Assembly: GCF_020520425.1 (NCBI RefSeq)
Contig: NC_079490.1
Location: 4,960,001 to 5,024,000, forward strand
DNA length: 64,000 nt
Reading direction: 5' to 3'
Source: Spinacia oleracea
Taxonomy: Eukaryota > Streptophyta > Magnoliopsida > Caryophyllales > Amaranthaceae
Part shown: one piece after another, positions 23,979 to 35,754 of the stretch
Numbering within the stretch: position 1 is the stretch's first letter
Layout of the letters: each line of letters opens with the position of its first letter
Made by a program: the position numbers and the translations under genes
The notes under the pieces: model-generated
What the model was told of the DNA's origin: nothing
The model's input: the letters and a program-made list of their open reading frames with translations, nothing else
Databases searched by the model: none

Positions 23979-26620
23979 ATGGAATCTGTAGTTTTGCCAC
24001 TGTTGACTGAGGCTGCGAAACCCATGATCGAGGTACTAATGAGTAGAGTCACGGCGGAGATCCACTCCTTCCGGGGCTACGAAGAAGATCTCAGTAAGCT
24101 TCAAAGCAAGATCCAAATCATCTCAAACACTGTGCTCCACATGACTGCTACTAATACCACTAGTAGTAGTAACACTATGGATTTCAGTTGGACGATATGG
24201 ATCTCGGACTTGAAAGATTTCAATATACAGAGGATACTGAATAAAATGGTTGAGTTTCTTGGGAGGGGAAATTATGAAGATGCTAGCAGCGAAATAGCAA
24301 TCAGAAAACTTCAAGAGTATCTAAGTGGGAAGAGATATCTACTTGTGTTGGATGATGTTTGGAATACTCATCAAGAAACTTGGGATACAATGAGAAATTC
24401 ATTGGAAAGAATTGGTGGTTCCATCGATAGTATGGTGTTGGCAACTACTAGAGGAGATAATGTTGCGGAGACAATGCACGCTTCTGTAGTCCATCGTTTG
24501 TCACACATCTCAGAAGAGGATAGTTGGTCGTTGTTCAAGGAAATTGCCTTTGCAAATAGGCCGGAAGGAGATGTTTTCGCATTAGAGGCTATTGGGAGGA
24601 AGATAGCAGAAAAATGCAAGGGTGTTCCGTTGGCTATAAAGTCAATCGGAGGACTAATGCTACGGAAGAAAACCCATTCTGAATGGATGACTATTGAAGA
24701 AAGTAGTCTATGGAATATTTCATTTGATGAGACTGGGATATTGCCATCCTTGAAGCTCAGCTATGATTATTTATCGTCTTCGTTCTTGAAGAAATGTTTT
24801 TCACTGTGTGCTATTTGGCGCAGGGGTATTTGGTTCGAAAGATACGATCTAAGAGATAGATGGATGGCTTTGGGGCTTATTCAGAAATCTAATGATGAAA
24901 ATACGACTTTGGAGGACATTGGCGATGCGTATTTTAATGAGTTGTTAAGTATCTCCTTCCTGCTTGTATACGAGAGAAATGAACTTGGAGACCCGTTCAT
25001 ATATATTTTACATGATCTAGTGTATGATCTTGCAAGATTAGTTGCTTCGCATGAATGCCTGTATTTGGAATCTGGTAAGAAGGTGAATAATGTTCTTGAC
25101 ATCCAACATGTAACTGTGGTTGGACATGCCGAAATAACTTGGAATTTTCCTGACAAGTTGGTTCTTGAAAATATATGTTCACTGGATGTCTTGGGGAAGT
25201 TACCAGAAGGATTATTAATGCATGTGAAGTATTTGCGTGTACTATCTATAGAACATTCATATATAGTTACTGTACCAAAGTCGTTTGCTAGATTGAAATG
25301 TTTGAAGTTCCTTGATTTGGCAAATAATCCTATCCAAGTTTTGCCTGAATGCATCATGGAATTGTATAACTTGCAAAGTTTGATTCTTTACCATTGTAAT
25401 CAGCTGTTGGAATTACCTGGAGCTGGAGGCCGATTAAGTAATCTGGTTAATCTGCGGCATCTTGGCTTGAGTTTTGATCTTTGTCCAGCTGAAGGGGTGA
25501 TCCGACAATTGAATCAATTGCAAATTCTTCCACCTCTACGGATGACTAAAGGGGGATTTCAGATTTCCGAGTTAGGATGTTTGCATCAGATAAGAGGCAA
25601 TTTAGAAATTAAAGGCCTTGAACTCATCAAATGCAAGTCAGATGCTGAAATGGCCAATTTGTCAACCAAGTCCAAAGTTGAACAGCTGCGATTAGTTTGG
25701 GACAGTGAGAACAACTGCATAAACCATGAGGAGGTGTTGGATGCGTTATATCCTAACTTGAATTTGAAGCTACTCTTCATAAAAGGTTATGCAGGTGACA
25801 AATTTCCAACATGGGTCACGAGGATGAATACAAACGCAGGGGTTCTGTATAACCTCATTAAGATTCAGCTTATTGATTGTGGAAGATGCGAGGAATTGCC
25901 AACATTGGGGCACCTTCCTTCTCTTAAAAAGCTAGAGATTACAAATATGTTAAGCTTGAAGCGTATAAATCCAGAGTTCTATGATTCAAGTACCATAAGC
26001 AGCTGTTCAATGGAATATTTCACAAGTTTGGTTTAACGAGTGTTCCAGAGGGGTTGCAAAGTTGCAAGTCGCTGGAGAAATTGTGGATTAATGATTGTCC
26101 AAAGATACAGACACTCCCAGACCTGACAGGATTAACTCGTCTTTGTGATCTCGCCATAACTAGAATGACAAAGATGATAAGTCAGCCACCTGATTGGTTA
26201 TACCGCCTTCCATGCCTTACAACTTTACACATCGGAAAGTATTTCGAGCGACATGAATTTCCAGATATGAGCTTCCTCTGGAAAATCACTTCTCTCAAAA
26301 TTTTGTATTTGTATGGTTGGGAAAAGCTGCATAGTCTTCCAGAACAACTCCAACACTTGACAACGCTGAAAGCTCTGCTAATTACTGATTTCGAGAATAT
26401 AGAATATCTCCCTGATTGCCTCGGAAATCTTTCATCTCTTGATTCATTGTATACCTTCAAGTGCAAGAATTTGAAAAAACTACCGACAGAGGATGCCATC
26501 AAGCGACTCACCAAATTAAGATATTTGGATATTAGAGAGTGCCCACTGCTGGAGAAAGCCGTCAAGGTTAATGGGACAGAGCATCACAAAATTTCCAACA
26601 TTACAGTCTGGGTTAATTGA
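23979..26620 (+). pseudogene. CC-NBS-LRR (NLR) resistance gene, broken: P-loop region missing and LRR frameshifted
   Basis: Intact relatives are cytoplasmic immune receptors of the CNL/RGA type. The first frame (23979-26036, 685 codons) starts with a partial coiled-coil (residues 1-50) and then jumps, through a Thr/Ser/Asn-rich patch (55-68), into the segment normally just after the P-loop (SWTIWISDLKDF). The rest of the coiled-coil and the nucleotide-binding P-loop are absent. Kinase-2 LLVLDDVW is at 121-128, RNBS-B at 151-158, GLPL as KGVPLAIK at 214-221, RNBS-D as CFSLCAIW at 273-280, and the MHD motif reads LHD at 344-346. Leucine-rich repeats follow to a stop at 26034-26036. The LRR tail resumes in another frame (about 26021-26620) and ends like other RGA proteins. 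Without a P-loop it should not bind nucleotide. An expressed truncated protein is possible but unproven. Confidence 0.85.
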
Positions 26621-26884
26621 AAGTTTTTCTAGTTTATAATTATTTCTTTTTTTAAATAAAATCCAGGCCCTGTATTCATTTATACCCTCTGCAAAACTTT
26701 TACAGTAATTCAAAATTTCCGGAAAATTTGTCGCATACAACATAATAAAGTTTTCGATTTGCCAATTACAACCTCGAATTTCTATTTTTGCCAATTACAA
26801 CCTTAAACTTATACATCCATTTTAAATTACAACCCGAAATTATTTTCCGGCAAAAATCACCGGAAGATGATGTCATAATGTTAT
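26621..26884. other. Stretch without a recognised gene
   Basis: This AT-rich sequence follows the NLR remnant. CAATTACAACC-type phrases recur three times between about 26761 and 26833 and form a small degenerate repeat. I recognise nothing else. Confidence 0.4.
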
Positions 26885-27302
26885 TAAAAAGGTCTAGGGC
26901 ATAGGTTCGTTATAAGTCGTAATTAGGCGAGTGACCACTCGTTGGGAAGCTCTTGAAGTCTAGAATCCAACCCAATTTGAATGCTGCATTTGGAGTTGTA
27001 TAACTTGAGTTATTATCAAAAGAGTGGACGAGATTCAGTTTTCTACTTTTTTCACTATTCGCTTTGCTTGAAAATTCTTCCAACTCAATGTTTGCGCTCT
27101 CGAAAGTATATAATCTCTTGTATTGATTCAAATAAGTAGGAAATGCACAAAAAATATGCTAATTCCTACAATGATGAACCTGAAACTACAAACACACTAC
27201 AAGGAGCACATTAGTACTAAAAATCGCTCTGAATAGCTCATTTGAGATAAAAAAAAAGTACTAAGGGACGGGGTAAAAACTCTATATAAAACGCATATAT
27301 CA
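26885..27302 (-). mobile_element. Internally deleted LTR fragment, same family as the solo LTR at 53915-59138
   Basis: Read on the minus strand it starts TGATATATGCG at 27302 and follows the solo LTR at 53915-54003 and 57879 to about 58190. It then skips about 740 bp to the part of the solo LTR near 58927 (ACCTATGCCCTAGACCT) and ends shortly after. It lacks the Helitron present in the other copy and so supplies the empty site. Its LTR start abuts LINE coding sequence at 27303. Confidence 0.82.
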
Positions 27303-28968
27303 GTGGCATGGGATAAAATTTGTTATCCGAAAGGTGAGGGGGGAATGGGTTATAGGAGCATTATTGATTTTATTGAGGCTCTTTTGGCAAAACAAGGTTG
27401 GAGGACCATGACCATTGACCAACCCCGAGCTGCTCTCCTCAAAAATTATGAAGGCTCGCTATTTTTCATCAACAAATTTTCTGAATGCGTCTGTAGGTAC
27501 TAGACCAAGTTACGTGTGGCGGAGTGTATGGGGCAGTAGATGGGTGTTAGAGAAGGGTTGTAAGTGGAAAATTGGTGATGGAAAACAAGTGAAAATATGG
27601 AGAGATCCTTGGCTCTCTAGGCCTCCCTCGTATGGGGTTATATCACCTAGAAAAGAAGGTAGTAGTTGTGACTTGGTTGCACACCTGATTGACCAGGATG
27701 TAGGTGGGTGGAGAGAGGAGGTAGTACGTGCCAATTTTTTGGCTTTTGAGGCAAATGAGGTGCTTGCTATCCCTTTATCCACTATGCAACTGGATTATGT
27801 TCTTTTGTGGAGATATGAGAAGTTAGGAATATACTCAGTTAAGTCGGGTTATCAGTTTATTAAATTTTACAAAGGCTCTCAAGATGGTGTTGTTGGGTCA
27901 TCCAGAGAAAATCATATATGGAAGAAAATCTGGAGGTTGGCAGTCCCCCCTAAGGTGCGTGTATTCTTATGGAGATTATGTAGTGGTGCTCTACCTACAG
28001 CTGTAGGTCTACATAGGAGAATTGACAGTGTGTCTGCGACATGTTCGAGATGCCATTATTCATATGAGACTAGTTTACACGCAGTTTGGGAGTGTAGGTT
28101 TGCTGCAAGGGTGTGGGAGGCAGCAGAGCTGGGTAGAATAATGGAGTGCCCACGAGTAGGTAATGTGCTTGATTGGGTTGGTTGGTGGTTGGATACATTG
28201 AAGGAGGAGGAAAGGAATGGGGTAGCTATGTTAGCTTGGACATGTTGGAACGAGCGTAATGCTGTAGCTCATGGAAGTATGCCAAGATGTGCAAGTGAAA
28301 ATGTGGCTGTGGCAACGTCGACACTGCTTGGATTTGAACAGGCAATGGAAGAGGGATTTGGTGGGAAGGTTGGAGGAAGGGTGGCTCATAGGCAGGGTGT
28401 GAGTGTTGGGGTACATGCGCGACGACAAGAGATCTCTTGGTGCCCACCTGCTACTGGCTACATCAAAATCAATGTTGATGGGGCTACATTCCAAGAAAAA
28501 GGGGTTGGCATGGGTGTAGTTATTAGAAATGAGGAAGGAAATGTGATATGTATGGCTTGCCAACATGTTAAGCAAGAGTGGGCAGCGAATGTTACGGAGG
28601 CTAAAGCAATAGTACTAGGGTTAAAAATGGCGATACAGTGTAGTGCTAGCAAAGTGGTCGTAGAAAGTGATTGTCTGCAAGTCGTAAATGTGGTGAACGG
28701 GAAGCAAGAAGATGGCTCATATTTGGGTATGATTATTAGAGAAATACGAATTATTAGTAGTTACTTTGATTCTATTTTGTTTGCTCATGTTTATAGAGAA
28801 GCCAATTTAGTGGCTTATACTATGGCTCATCTTAGCCCACTCGAGTTCACTACACGAGTGTGGATAGGAGGTTGTCCAAGTATCGTAGAGAATATCTTAG
28901 CAGCTGATTTTTGTTTAATTAATAATAAAAACTAATGGCCGGAGCTGTATTCCCTCAAAAAAAAAAAC
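27303..28968 (+). mobile_element. LINE (L1-type) 3' remnant: zinc-binding RT domain and RNase H
   Basis: The remnant begins inside the reverse transcriptase C-terminal region (AWDKICYPKGEGGMG), shifts frame near 27415, and then runs open to a stop at 28935. The second frame (27415-28935) has the zf-RVT region, with HIWKKIWRLAVPPKVRVFLW and CSRCHYSYETSLHAVWEC segments, and a plant-LINE RNase H with INVDGA, TEAKAIVLGL and ESDCLQVV acidic motifs. A short 3' tail ends in poly(A) at 28957-28967. The 5' part, with endonuclease and RT palm, is missing. The remnant is non-functional. Confidence 0.9.
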
Positions 28969-29369
28969 GAACGCTACAATATTGCGGTCGTACAATGTAA
29001 GATCAGATCATGATCACATAATTGTTAGCCCATCTAATAAAAGAAAGGCCCAAAATGAGCCCGACCCACAAAGAAAGGCCCTCGATTCTTTTGCTAAACG
29101 ATAGGGCCTTGAACAGGAGGAAGTCTTTATGACAAGTGACTTGTGTCCACATGGACACAAGTGAGTACCAATACAAAATCTGGAGTACTAATACAGAATA
29201 TGTTAGTACCAATACAAATTATGTGAATACCAATAATACAATATGACTTGTATTGGTGGTACCTTCAAACAATTTTGCATTTTATTACTGATATATTGGT
29301 ACATGATTGTATTTGGATCATAGACACAAGCCGATTTAGAAACCCTCCCTTGAACAGTTAAGCTAACTC
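28969..29369. repeat. Intergenic region with a degenerate minisatellite
   Basis: Between about 29163 and 29300 the phrase GTACCAATACAAA and variants (AGTACTAATACAGAATATG, AGTACCAATACAAATTATG) recur in roughly 20-30 bp steps. No gene is visible. This lies about 2.2 kb upstream of WAKL gene 1. Confidence 0.55.
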
Positions 29370-29773
29370 GTCTTCATTCTCCTTTCTGGCCATTGCTTCC
29401 CTCTCCTCCAAAACTTGTTTCTCCATTGAAATGCTCATTACAATCTTAACACTTCTACTTCATTTTTCCTCAATTACCAATAAATGATTCCTGTAAACTG
29501 TTCATTCTCAATTGTCACTTGCTAGGTATAAATCGAATCGTTTGAACTGAAATCAACCTCGAAATCGACCGCCTTCTTCAAATTTGATTACGAAATCAAA
29601 CAAATCATCGTCTGAATTCTGAACTACAATCAATCAGTTCACTTCAGGAGTTATCGTATTACAGCTTCGGTTGAAATGAAATCGAATTTGATTTCTGAGT
29701 TGCAGCTTCGTTTCAGCCGAAATCTTCATTGCCGTGCAATAATCGGGCGATCTCTTTGTCTGATTGAAGTTAG
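29370..29773 (+). promoter_or_regulatory. Putative non-coding leader exon of WAKL gene 1 (duplicated block)
   Basis: This block is clearly similar to 45297-45840, which sits in the same position upstream of WAKL gene 2. Shared phrases include CGAATCGTTTGAACTGAAAT, CTTCTTCAAATTT and GAAATGAAATCGAATTTGAT. Both blocks end GAAGTTAG followed by GTA, a plausible splice donor (29774). It may be a 5' leader exon spliced to the coding exon 1.8 kb downstream. It could equally be a non-transcribed part of the same duplication. Confidence 0.4.
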
Positions 29774-31480
29774 GTATCTTTTTTCTCTTTTTACGTTTGA
29801 TATTACTCGGTAGTCGGTAATTAACAAAGCATTGTTTGTACTGTTTTCGCGTATTTACTGTTTTGCTGTCATGCTGTGTTAGTTTGTTTAGCCTTGAAAA
29901 TTATCACATCCTTCTTTTATGCTGATAGTAGAAGAGAAGATCATTTTTATGGAGATTAAAGATTTAAAGGATAAAAAAATCATACAATTTGGGGTGGAAT
30001 TGGTCATCAAAATCAATTATTAAATGACAAAACAAATAATGGAGACAAACGTCAATGCCGGAAAATTGGGTCCAAAAACACTACACCCCCGCCCCTGAAC
30101 TCACTCTATTCTGCATTTGTGCAAATGAGTTGTTAAAGAAAGTCTAAGGAGAGATAGAGGGAGAACAAGTGGGAAAAACTACCACTTAGGGTATGGGTCA
30201 AAATCTAAAGGGACACCCAAATAAGGAAAGATAGATAGGGAACAAGTAGGAAAAGTTATCATTTAGTGTATGAGGCAAACCAAAAGAGATACCGAAAAGA
30301 AATACGGGACGATATATTTAGGAACGGAGGGAGTAATAAGAAAACCAAATACAACGCCGGATTGAATGTAGTAGAGTGTTCAAGATACCCAAAAGGTGAG
30401 TGAGCGTAACAAAAAGGTATGGAGTAGTTAAGAGAGATATATAAGGTGCAAGGTTTGGTGCTACTATTGAAAAGTAAAATATTGTATTAGTTTAATGAGG
30501 GAAACAGTTGAAATTAGTAAGAGAATTTTATATTTCTATAGTTTTGCACATTCTTCTATTGATTTTGAAAGGAAATCAATGAGCCCAAAACTAACATTTT
30601 GTTTGGTAACTTGTTGATTTTAATGAGGAAGACTAAGTAAAACCGTAGAAAGGTAGTACTTTGTATGTATTTTTCTATTTTACCATGTTTGTTAATTGTG
30701 AGAGAAAACTATGGAAAAGTAAATGTGTGGATTTTTTTTTAGTTTTTCAGAGTTTTCCTTTAAAAATCAATGGTAAACTGAAAAACTGCGAGTATACACT
30801 TTTTCTCATTAAACAATCAAATAAGTGAAAACTGGTAATTGCTTTAATTTTGTTTTCCCACATATATACAAAGTAATGCTTATCCACATATTTCACCACT
30901 GATTGTGTTTCCAAACACGGCGTAAAATGGCTCAATTATAACTATAAGGATTTCCCCACATTTACTTTCCATCGTTTTCACTCCTAATAAACAAACATGG
31001 TAAAATTGAGGAATCCTTACATTTCTACATTTTTAATTAGTTTTCCTCATTTGAAGTTAATGTATGTATAATTAGGTACTTTCACACTCAAAATTTACGA
31101 GTATGTTTTAGTCGGACTTTATAATGACCCCTCAGCCCCTTAAAGTTTGTTTCATACCTACTTTTCATTTGGCAAATTGGCAAGTAGGGTTGTAAATAAA
31201 GTGGAGAGAGAACACGGGACCATGTTAACTAATATAAATATGCAATCTTTTATAGACGATCCAAAAAGAAAAATGAGACAATCATAATGGAAGGAGCATA
31301 GGGGTTATGCTTTGACGAAGTCATAATTTTTTTTTTTGTTGCAATAGTCATAAACATTTAATGACTATGATATGACAAAGTCAATACATCTTTTCAAACG
31401 TGTGGTAGATTGTTCAAGGTGAGCAAAATAGTCAAGAGTTGAAAAAATTGTAAACCATACATGAAAAGTTTCCAACTACC
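29774..31480. other. Region between the putative leader and WAKL gene 1
   Basis: AT-rich, with no gene. A single Stowaway-like end (ACGGAGGGAGTA) is seen near 30323-30334 without a convincing partner, so I do not call an element. If the leader exon is real, this is its intron; otherwise it is the upstream promoter region. Confidence 0.45.
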
Positions 31481-31557
31481 CTATTTATACAAATAATATA
31501 GAGAGAGCAACCAGACCATGGTATTTTTTGCACTGCTGAAATTTGTTAATCCTGAAT
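31379..31557 (+). promoter_or_regulatory. Candidate core promoter of WAKL gene 1
   Basis: CTATTTATAC at 31481-31490 could serve as a TATA box about 70 bp before the ATG at 31558. Two W-box sequences (TTGACT on the minus strand) lie at 31379-31384 and 31430-31435. W-boxes bind WRKY factors and are common near defence-related receptor genes. This is motif evidence only. Confidence 0.35.
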
Positions 31558-34500
31558 ATGCTTTTCCTGCTTAGATTATGGCTTCTAGTGCTCACTTTCT
31601 CTTCAATGGGAACCATCTCTACCACCACCGCATCTATAACACCAGCCAACATTTTAACCGCTGCTAACACCACTAAACCCGATTGCCCACGAAAGTGTGG
31701 CAACCTAACCATTCCGTACCCATTTGGCATCGGCTCTGATTGCTCTATCAGCTTTTACTTCAGCGTTTTCTGTAACACCTCTTACAACCCTCCTAGAGCT
31801 TTCACTATGCTTGACCTTGGTTCAAACCGAGAAGCCGACATTTTAGAGATAACCGAGTCCCACATGATGCTTCGGAACTCTCGAATAGCCTCAAAGTGTT
31901 ACAATTCCCAAGGGAATGTGACTTCAGAGAATTCATTAGTCTTTGATATAGTTAACTCCCCCTTTACTTTCTCAAACAATACCAACAAGTTAACTGTGGT
32001 TGGGTGTGATGACTATGCATTGATCTCAGGTTACACAGGAGTCCTCGCGAATGGGAGCCGACATCAGTATAACAGTGTTGGGTGCCTTGCCTTGTGCTCT
32101 AGCCCTAATGAGCTGACTCCGGGATCTTGTTCAGGTTTGGGTTGTTGTCAGACTTCAATACCGGTTGGGTTACAGTCTTTCGTGATTACCCTTTTGAGCT
32201 TGAGGAATCATACTGGTCCTAACATCTCGAGTTTTCAGCCTTGTGCTTATGCGTTTCTCTCTGGAAGAGGGAGCTTCACCTTTGGCGGAGCTTCAGATTT
32301 TGCTCCCAATAGTCTACTGAATAGAGCAAAGGATGAAGTTCCTATGGTGCTTGATTGGCTTGTTGGGGATTATAACTTCAGTTCTAATTCCCGGCCTACG
32401 TGTAATGATGCTAGGAAAAACTCAACAACTTATGCTTGTCAGTTGAATTCCCGTTGTGTCGATGTTGATGGAGGAGGAGGAGGATATCATTGCAAATGCA
32501 ATTCAGGTTATGAGGGTAATCCTTATCTTGAACCAGGTTGCACAGGTCAGTTTTTTTCTATAAAAAGTGATCATTTGTAGGCTTTGGTCCGTAACGGGCC
32601 GGTCCCAAGCTAATTTTTTAGTGTAGCGGGCCTAAAATGGAAACACACAAGCCCTCTTTTGCAGGCTTACCTTCTTGTCCATGTTCGCTTATTAAATGGG
32701 CCGGGCTTGCACTCAGGCTAACGGACCTAATTTTTTAAAACAAACTTTAATTAATTTATTCTAATGTTTATGGTTTTTTTGAAAAAATTGCTTTAATTAT
32801 CTCTAAATTTTTGTGTTCCACTCGATAAAACGAAGTGAAAAAATTAAAATCAATTGATATTCTTGTAAGAGTGTGAGAAAGAAGCAGTTAATAATGAAAT
32901 TAAACAGTTTTACCCAATAAAAATCAAGAATCTAATATTTTTCATTACTTACATATGAAAAAAAAAACACAAGCATAAGACATTATTGATTAACTCAAGA
33001 AATTATTAAGTACATATATATAAATAATTTTGGGAAAGTAAAAAACATTGGGCAACAGGCTGAGCTGCGACATATATTATCATTAACGGACTGGGCTTAA
33101 TCTGCCCAATGTTTTTTACTTTCCCAAAATTGTTGTCCAAGTCCGCTACTTAAACGAGTCCGATGGACCAGGCTTAGCGGGCTGTCCTGCCCATGACTAA
33201 CTCTATTTTTTATGCTTTGTTTCTCTCTGTTATCTTCAATAAATCATCTTCCAAATAAACACTATATGACTCTTTCATGCTATGTTAATGGCTTAGATAT
33301 CAATGAGTGCGCTGCTGGCTCGAACAACCCATGTAGCATGGTATGTGTTAACACACCAGGGAGTTTCAAATGCTCGTGCCCAAGTGGATATTTCGGCGAT
33401 GGGTTGATTAGAAATGGGACTGCTTGCACAAAGATTGTTAATAATAGTTCATCCACCCTCAAGAAAATCATTCTTGGTAATTTCTCAACCCCTTGATTAT
33501 TTTTTGGTGAATGACTGTTGAATCTTCAATGTGAAAGCAATTAGACCGCATTGGAGAAGAGTTTGATCATACTTCATATTATTGATTGAGGTTTTATGCT
33601 TTTAACCAAATGACAATGGGTAGCATAGCGACTGTAGCCCACTAGACTTGTATGCTATCTTAGTCGGCAACATTATTGAAAACAACTAGTCTTCTTTCCC
33701 ATTCTTCAAACGGGCTTCATATTGAGTTTGGTTCTTAGGTAGTGTTGTTGGTTTTTGTTAAAATAAACCGTAGAGTTAGAGTTAAGACGGGGACAATCTT
33801 GTTTTGTACTTTTGTTGAACTTTATGCCTCGACTCAAAATGCCCATGGAATGATTTTGTGATATGGAATTGATTTTGAGAGGTAGAGATGCTTTTGTGAG
33901 AAATGGCGGAAATTGGATTGAAGTCGGGTTAATTTATAAAGGAGGTTTAGGAGAATGAGAGTTTGGTGGTTCATTTCAAGAAGATGGATGATTTTCATGA
34001 TTAATTTTTCAAATTATAGAATTTAGAGAGATTGATATATTATGGGTAATTATTAAATGGACTAATAATTAATTAGTCACTGATTCTACTCATTAATTAG
34101 TTCATTGAAAATATCACTTTTCTGTTGGGTTGGCCACGTTGCAGTTGGAAAGATAAGAGCATCTTCAATGGTTGCAGCTAGGGATTAGCTTGAAATTTAT
34201 AAAAGTTTCAAGCTAATAGCTAGACCATTAGAGTGAAATTAATAAATTAGCTTAAATAGCTTAAATAAGCTAATTTTCTTGACAACTAGCTCCAAAAGTT
34301 GCCAAGTAAATAATTGACAAGTAAAACCAATTTAAATAACAAACTAGTTGCTAATCATTAGAGCACAAATTAGCTAAAAAAGTTTGAAATCTTATGTGGG
34401 TTACAAGCTAATTGTCAAATTAGTTTGCTAATTTGCTACTGGAGTTGCTCTAAGCTTGATGGGAGAGCTAGCCACATGGCGATTAGGATGCAGATGGTGA

Positions 34501-35754
34501 CAATGTTTGTCTATGGTTTTGTTTTTTAAATACTAGTTATTAATCGATGTTAATATTTTGACTACAGGGTTAGGCATATCCTTAGGATCAATACTTCTAT
34601 CCCTTTGTTGTTGGGGGTTGTATGTCCTTACCAGAAGAAGGATATTAGCAAACCAAAAGGCGAGACACTTCGAGAGAAACGGCGGCTTATTGTTACAACA
34701 ACAAATGTCCTACGACGAAAGCGTTGTAGCAAGAATGAAAATCTTCACCATTGACGAGTTAGACAAAGCCACTGACCATTTCAACGAGAATAGAATACTC
34801 GGTAAAGGAGGTCAAGGTACTGTCTACAAAGGAATGCTAACCGAAGGAAGAATTGTTGCCATTAAAAAGTCAAAAATCATGGCTGAAAGTCCTTTAATAG
34901 AGTTCATCAACGAAGTGGTTATCTTATCACAGATTAACCATAGGAATATAGTCAAGTTACTGGGATGTTGTTTGGAGACTGAAGTTCCGTTACTGGTTAA
35001 CGATTATATCCCGAATGGTACTCTCTTCCAACATATTCATCAACCGAGTGAAGAGTTCCCAATAACATGGAGAATGCGGTTGCAGATAGCTTCTGATATT
35101 GCGGGAGCTTTAGCTTACTTGCATTCCTCATCTTCAACTCCTATCCTTCACCGTGACATAAAGTCTTCTAACATACTTTTGGATGACAAGTACAGGGCAA
35201 AGTTGTCAGATTTCGGGACTTCGAGATCAATTGCCCTTGATCAAACCCATGTAACTACTCGGGTTATGGGTACATTTGGTTATTTAGATCCGGAATACTT
35301 TCAGTCGAGTCAGTACACAGAGAAGAGCGATGTTTACAGTTTTGGGGTGGTTCTGATTGAGCTTTTGACAGGGGAGAAGGCAATACGTAGTATACTCGAA
35401 GAAGATAGAAGTTTGACGTCTTGGTTTCTTTCGCATATGGAAAGTTCTCGCTTGTTTGACATCGTGGATACTCAACTCGTACAAGAGGGTTGTTCGAAAG
35501 AAGAGTTTCAGACAGTTGCTGATGTCGCAAAGCGGTGTTTGAACTCAGAAGGGAAGTACAGACCAACAATGAAGGAAGTTTTGGTGGAGATTGAAGTGGT
35601 TTTGTCACTTCATTTGCCGCAACAAAACTGGGTAGAAACTCAGCATGAAGGAACTAAACATGCAAAGAATGGTGTTCCATATTCTAGCACATTGTATTTA
35701 GATAATTATTCTTCGAATTCTGCTGAATTATCCCTGTTGTTTAATCCTAGATGA
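31558..35754 (+). CDS. Wall-associated receptor kinase-like protein, gene 1 (three exons, 784 aa)
   Basis: Exons are 31558-32545, 33297-33476 and 34568-35754. Both introns are phase 1 with GT...AG ends, and the joined frame is open for 784 residues. I use the ATG at 31558 because it begins a clean signal peptide ([14 protein letters not shown]). The extracellular part has a GUB_WAK domain from C43 and an EGF-like region at about 282-330; exon 2 encodes a calcium-binding-type EGF starting DINEC at 330. A membrane segment follows at about 391-407. The kinase has LGKGGQG at 467-473, lysine 489, an HRD with aspartate 586, DFG at 604-606 and DPE ending at 632; all key residues are present. The family sits in the plasma membrane, binds wall pectin fragments in known members, and signals in growth and defence. 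The ligand of this one is unknown. Confidence 0.94.
32580..33200. repeat. Repeat-derived filling of WAKL gene 1 intron 1, with a perfect hairpin
   Basis: Most of the 751-bp intron is GC-rich, GGGCC-containing repeat sequence at both ends around an AT-rich middle, probably an old hAT-like insertion whose ends I could not match. A perfect 29-bp inverted repeat lies at 33026-33054 and 33103-33131, separated by 48 bp. Confidence 0.6.
34157..34450. mobile_element. PIF/Harbinger-like MITE in WAKL gene 1 intron 2
   Basis: The ends read GAGCATCTTCAATGG and, from the other strand, GAGCAACTCCAGTAG. They are flanked by TAA on both sides (34154-34156 and 34451-34453). A 3-bp TAA target and a length of 294 bp fit a Tourist-like MITE. 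The interior is AT-rich with AGCTAATT-type phrases and has no coding capacity. Confidence 0.7.

Noticed and set aside
31518-31560. Earlier ATG at 31518 as the start of WAKL gene 1
   Set aside because: It is in a different frame and soon out of register; the ATG at 31558 starts a clear signal peptide in the right frame.
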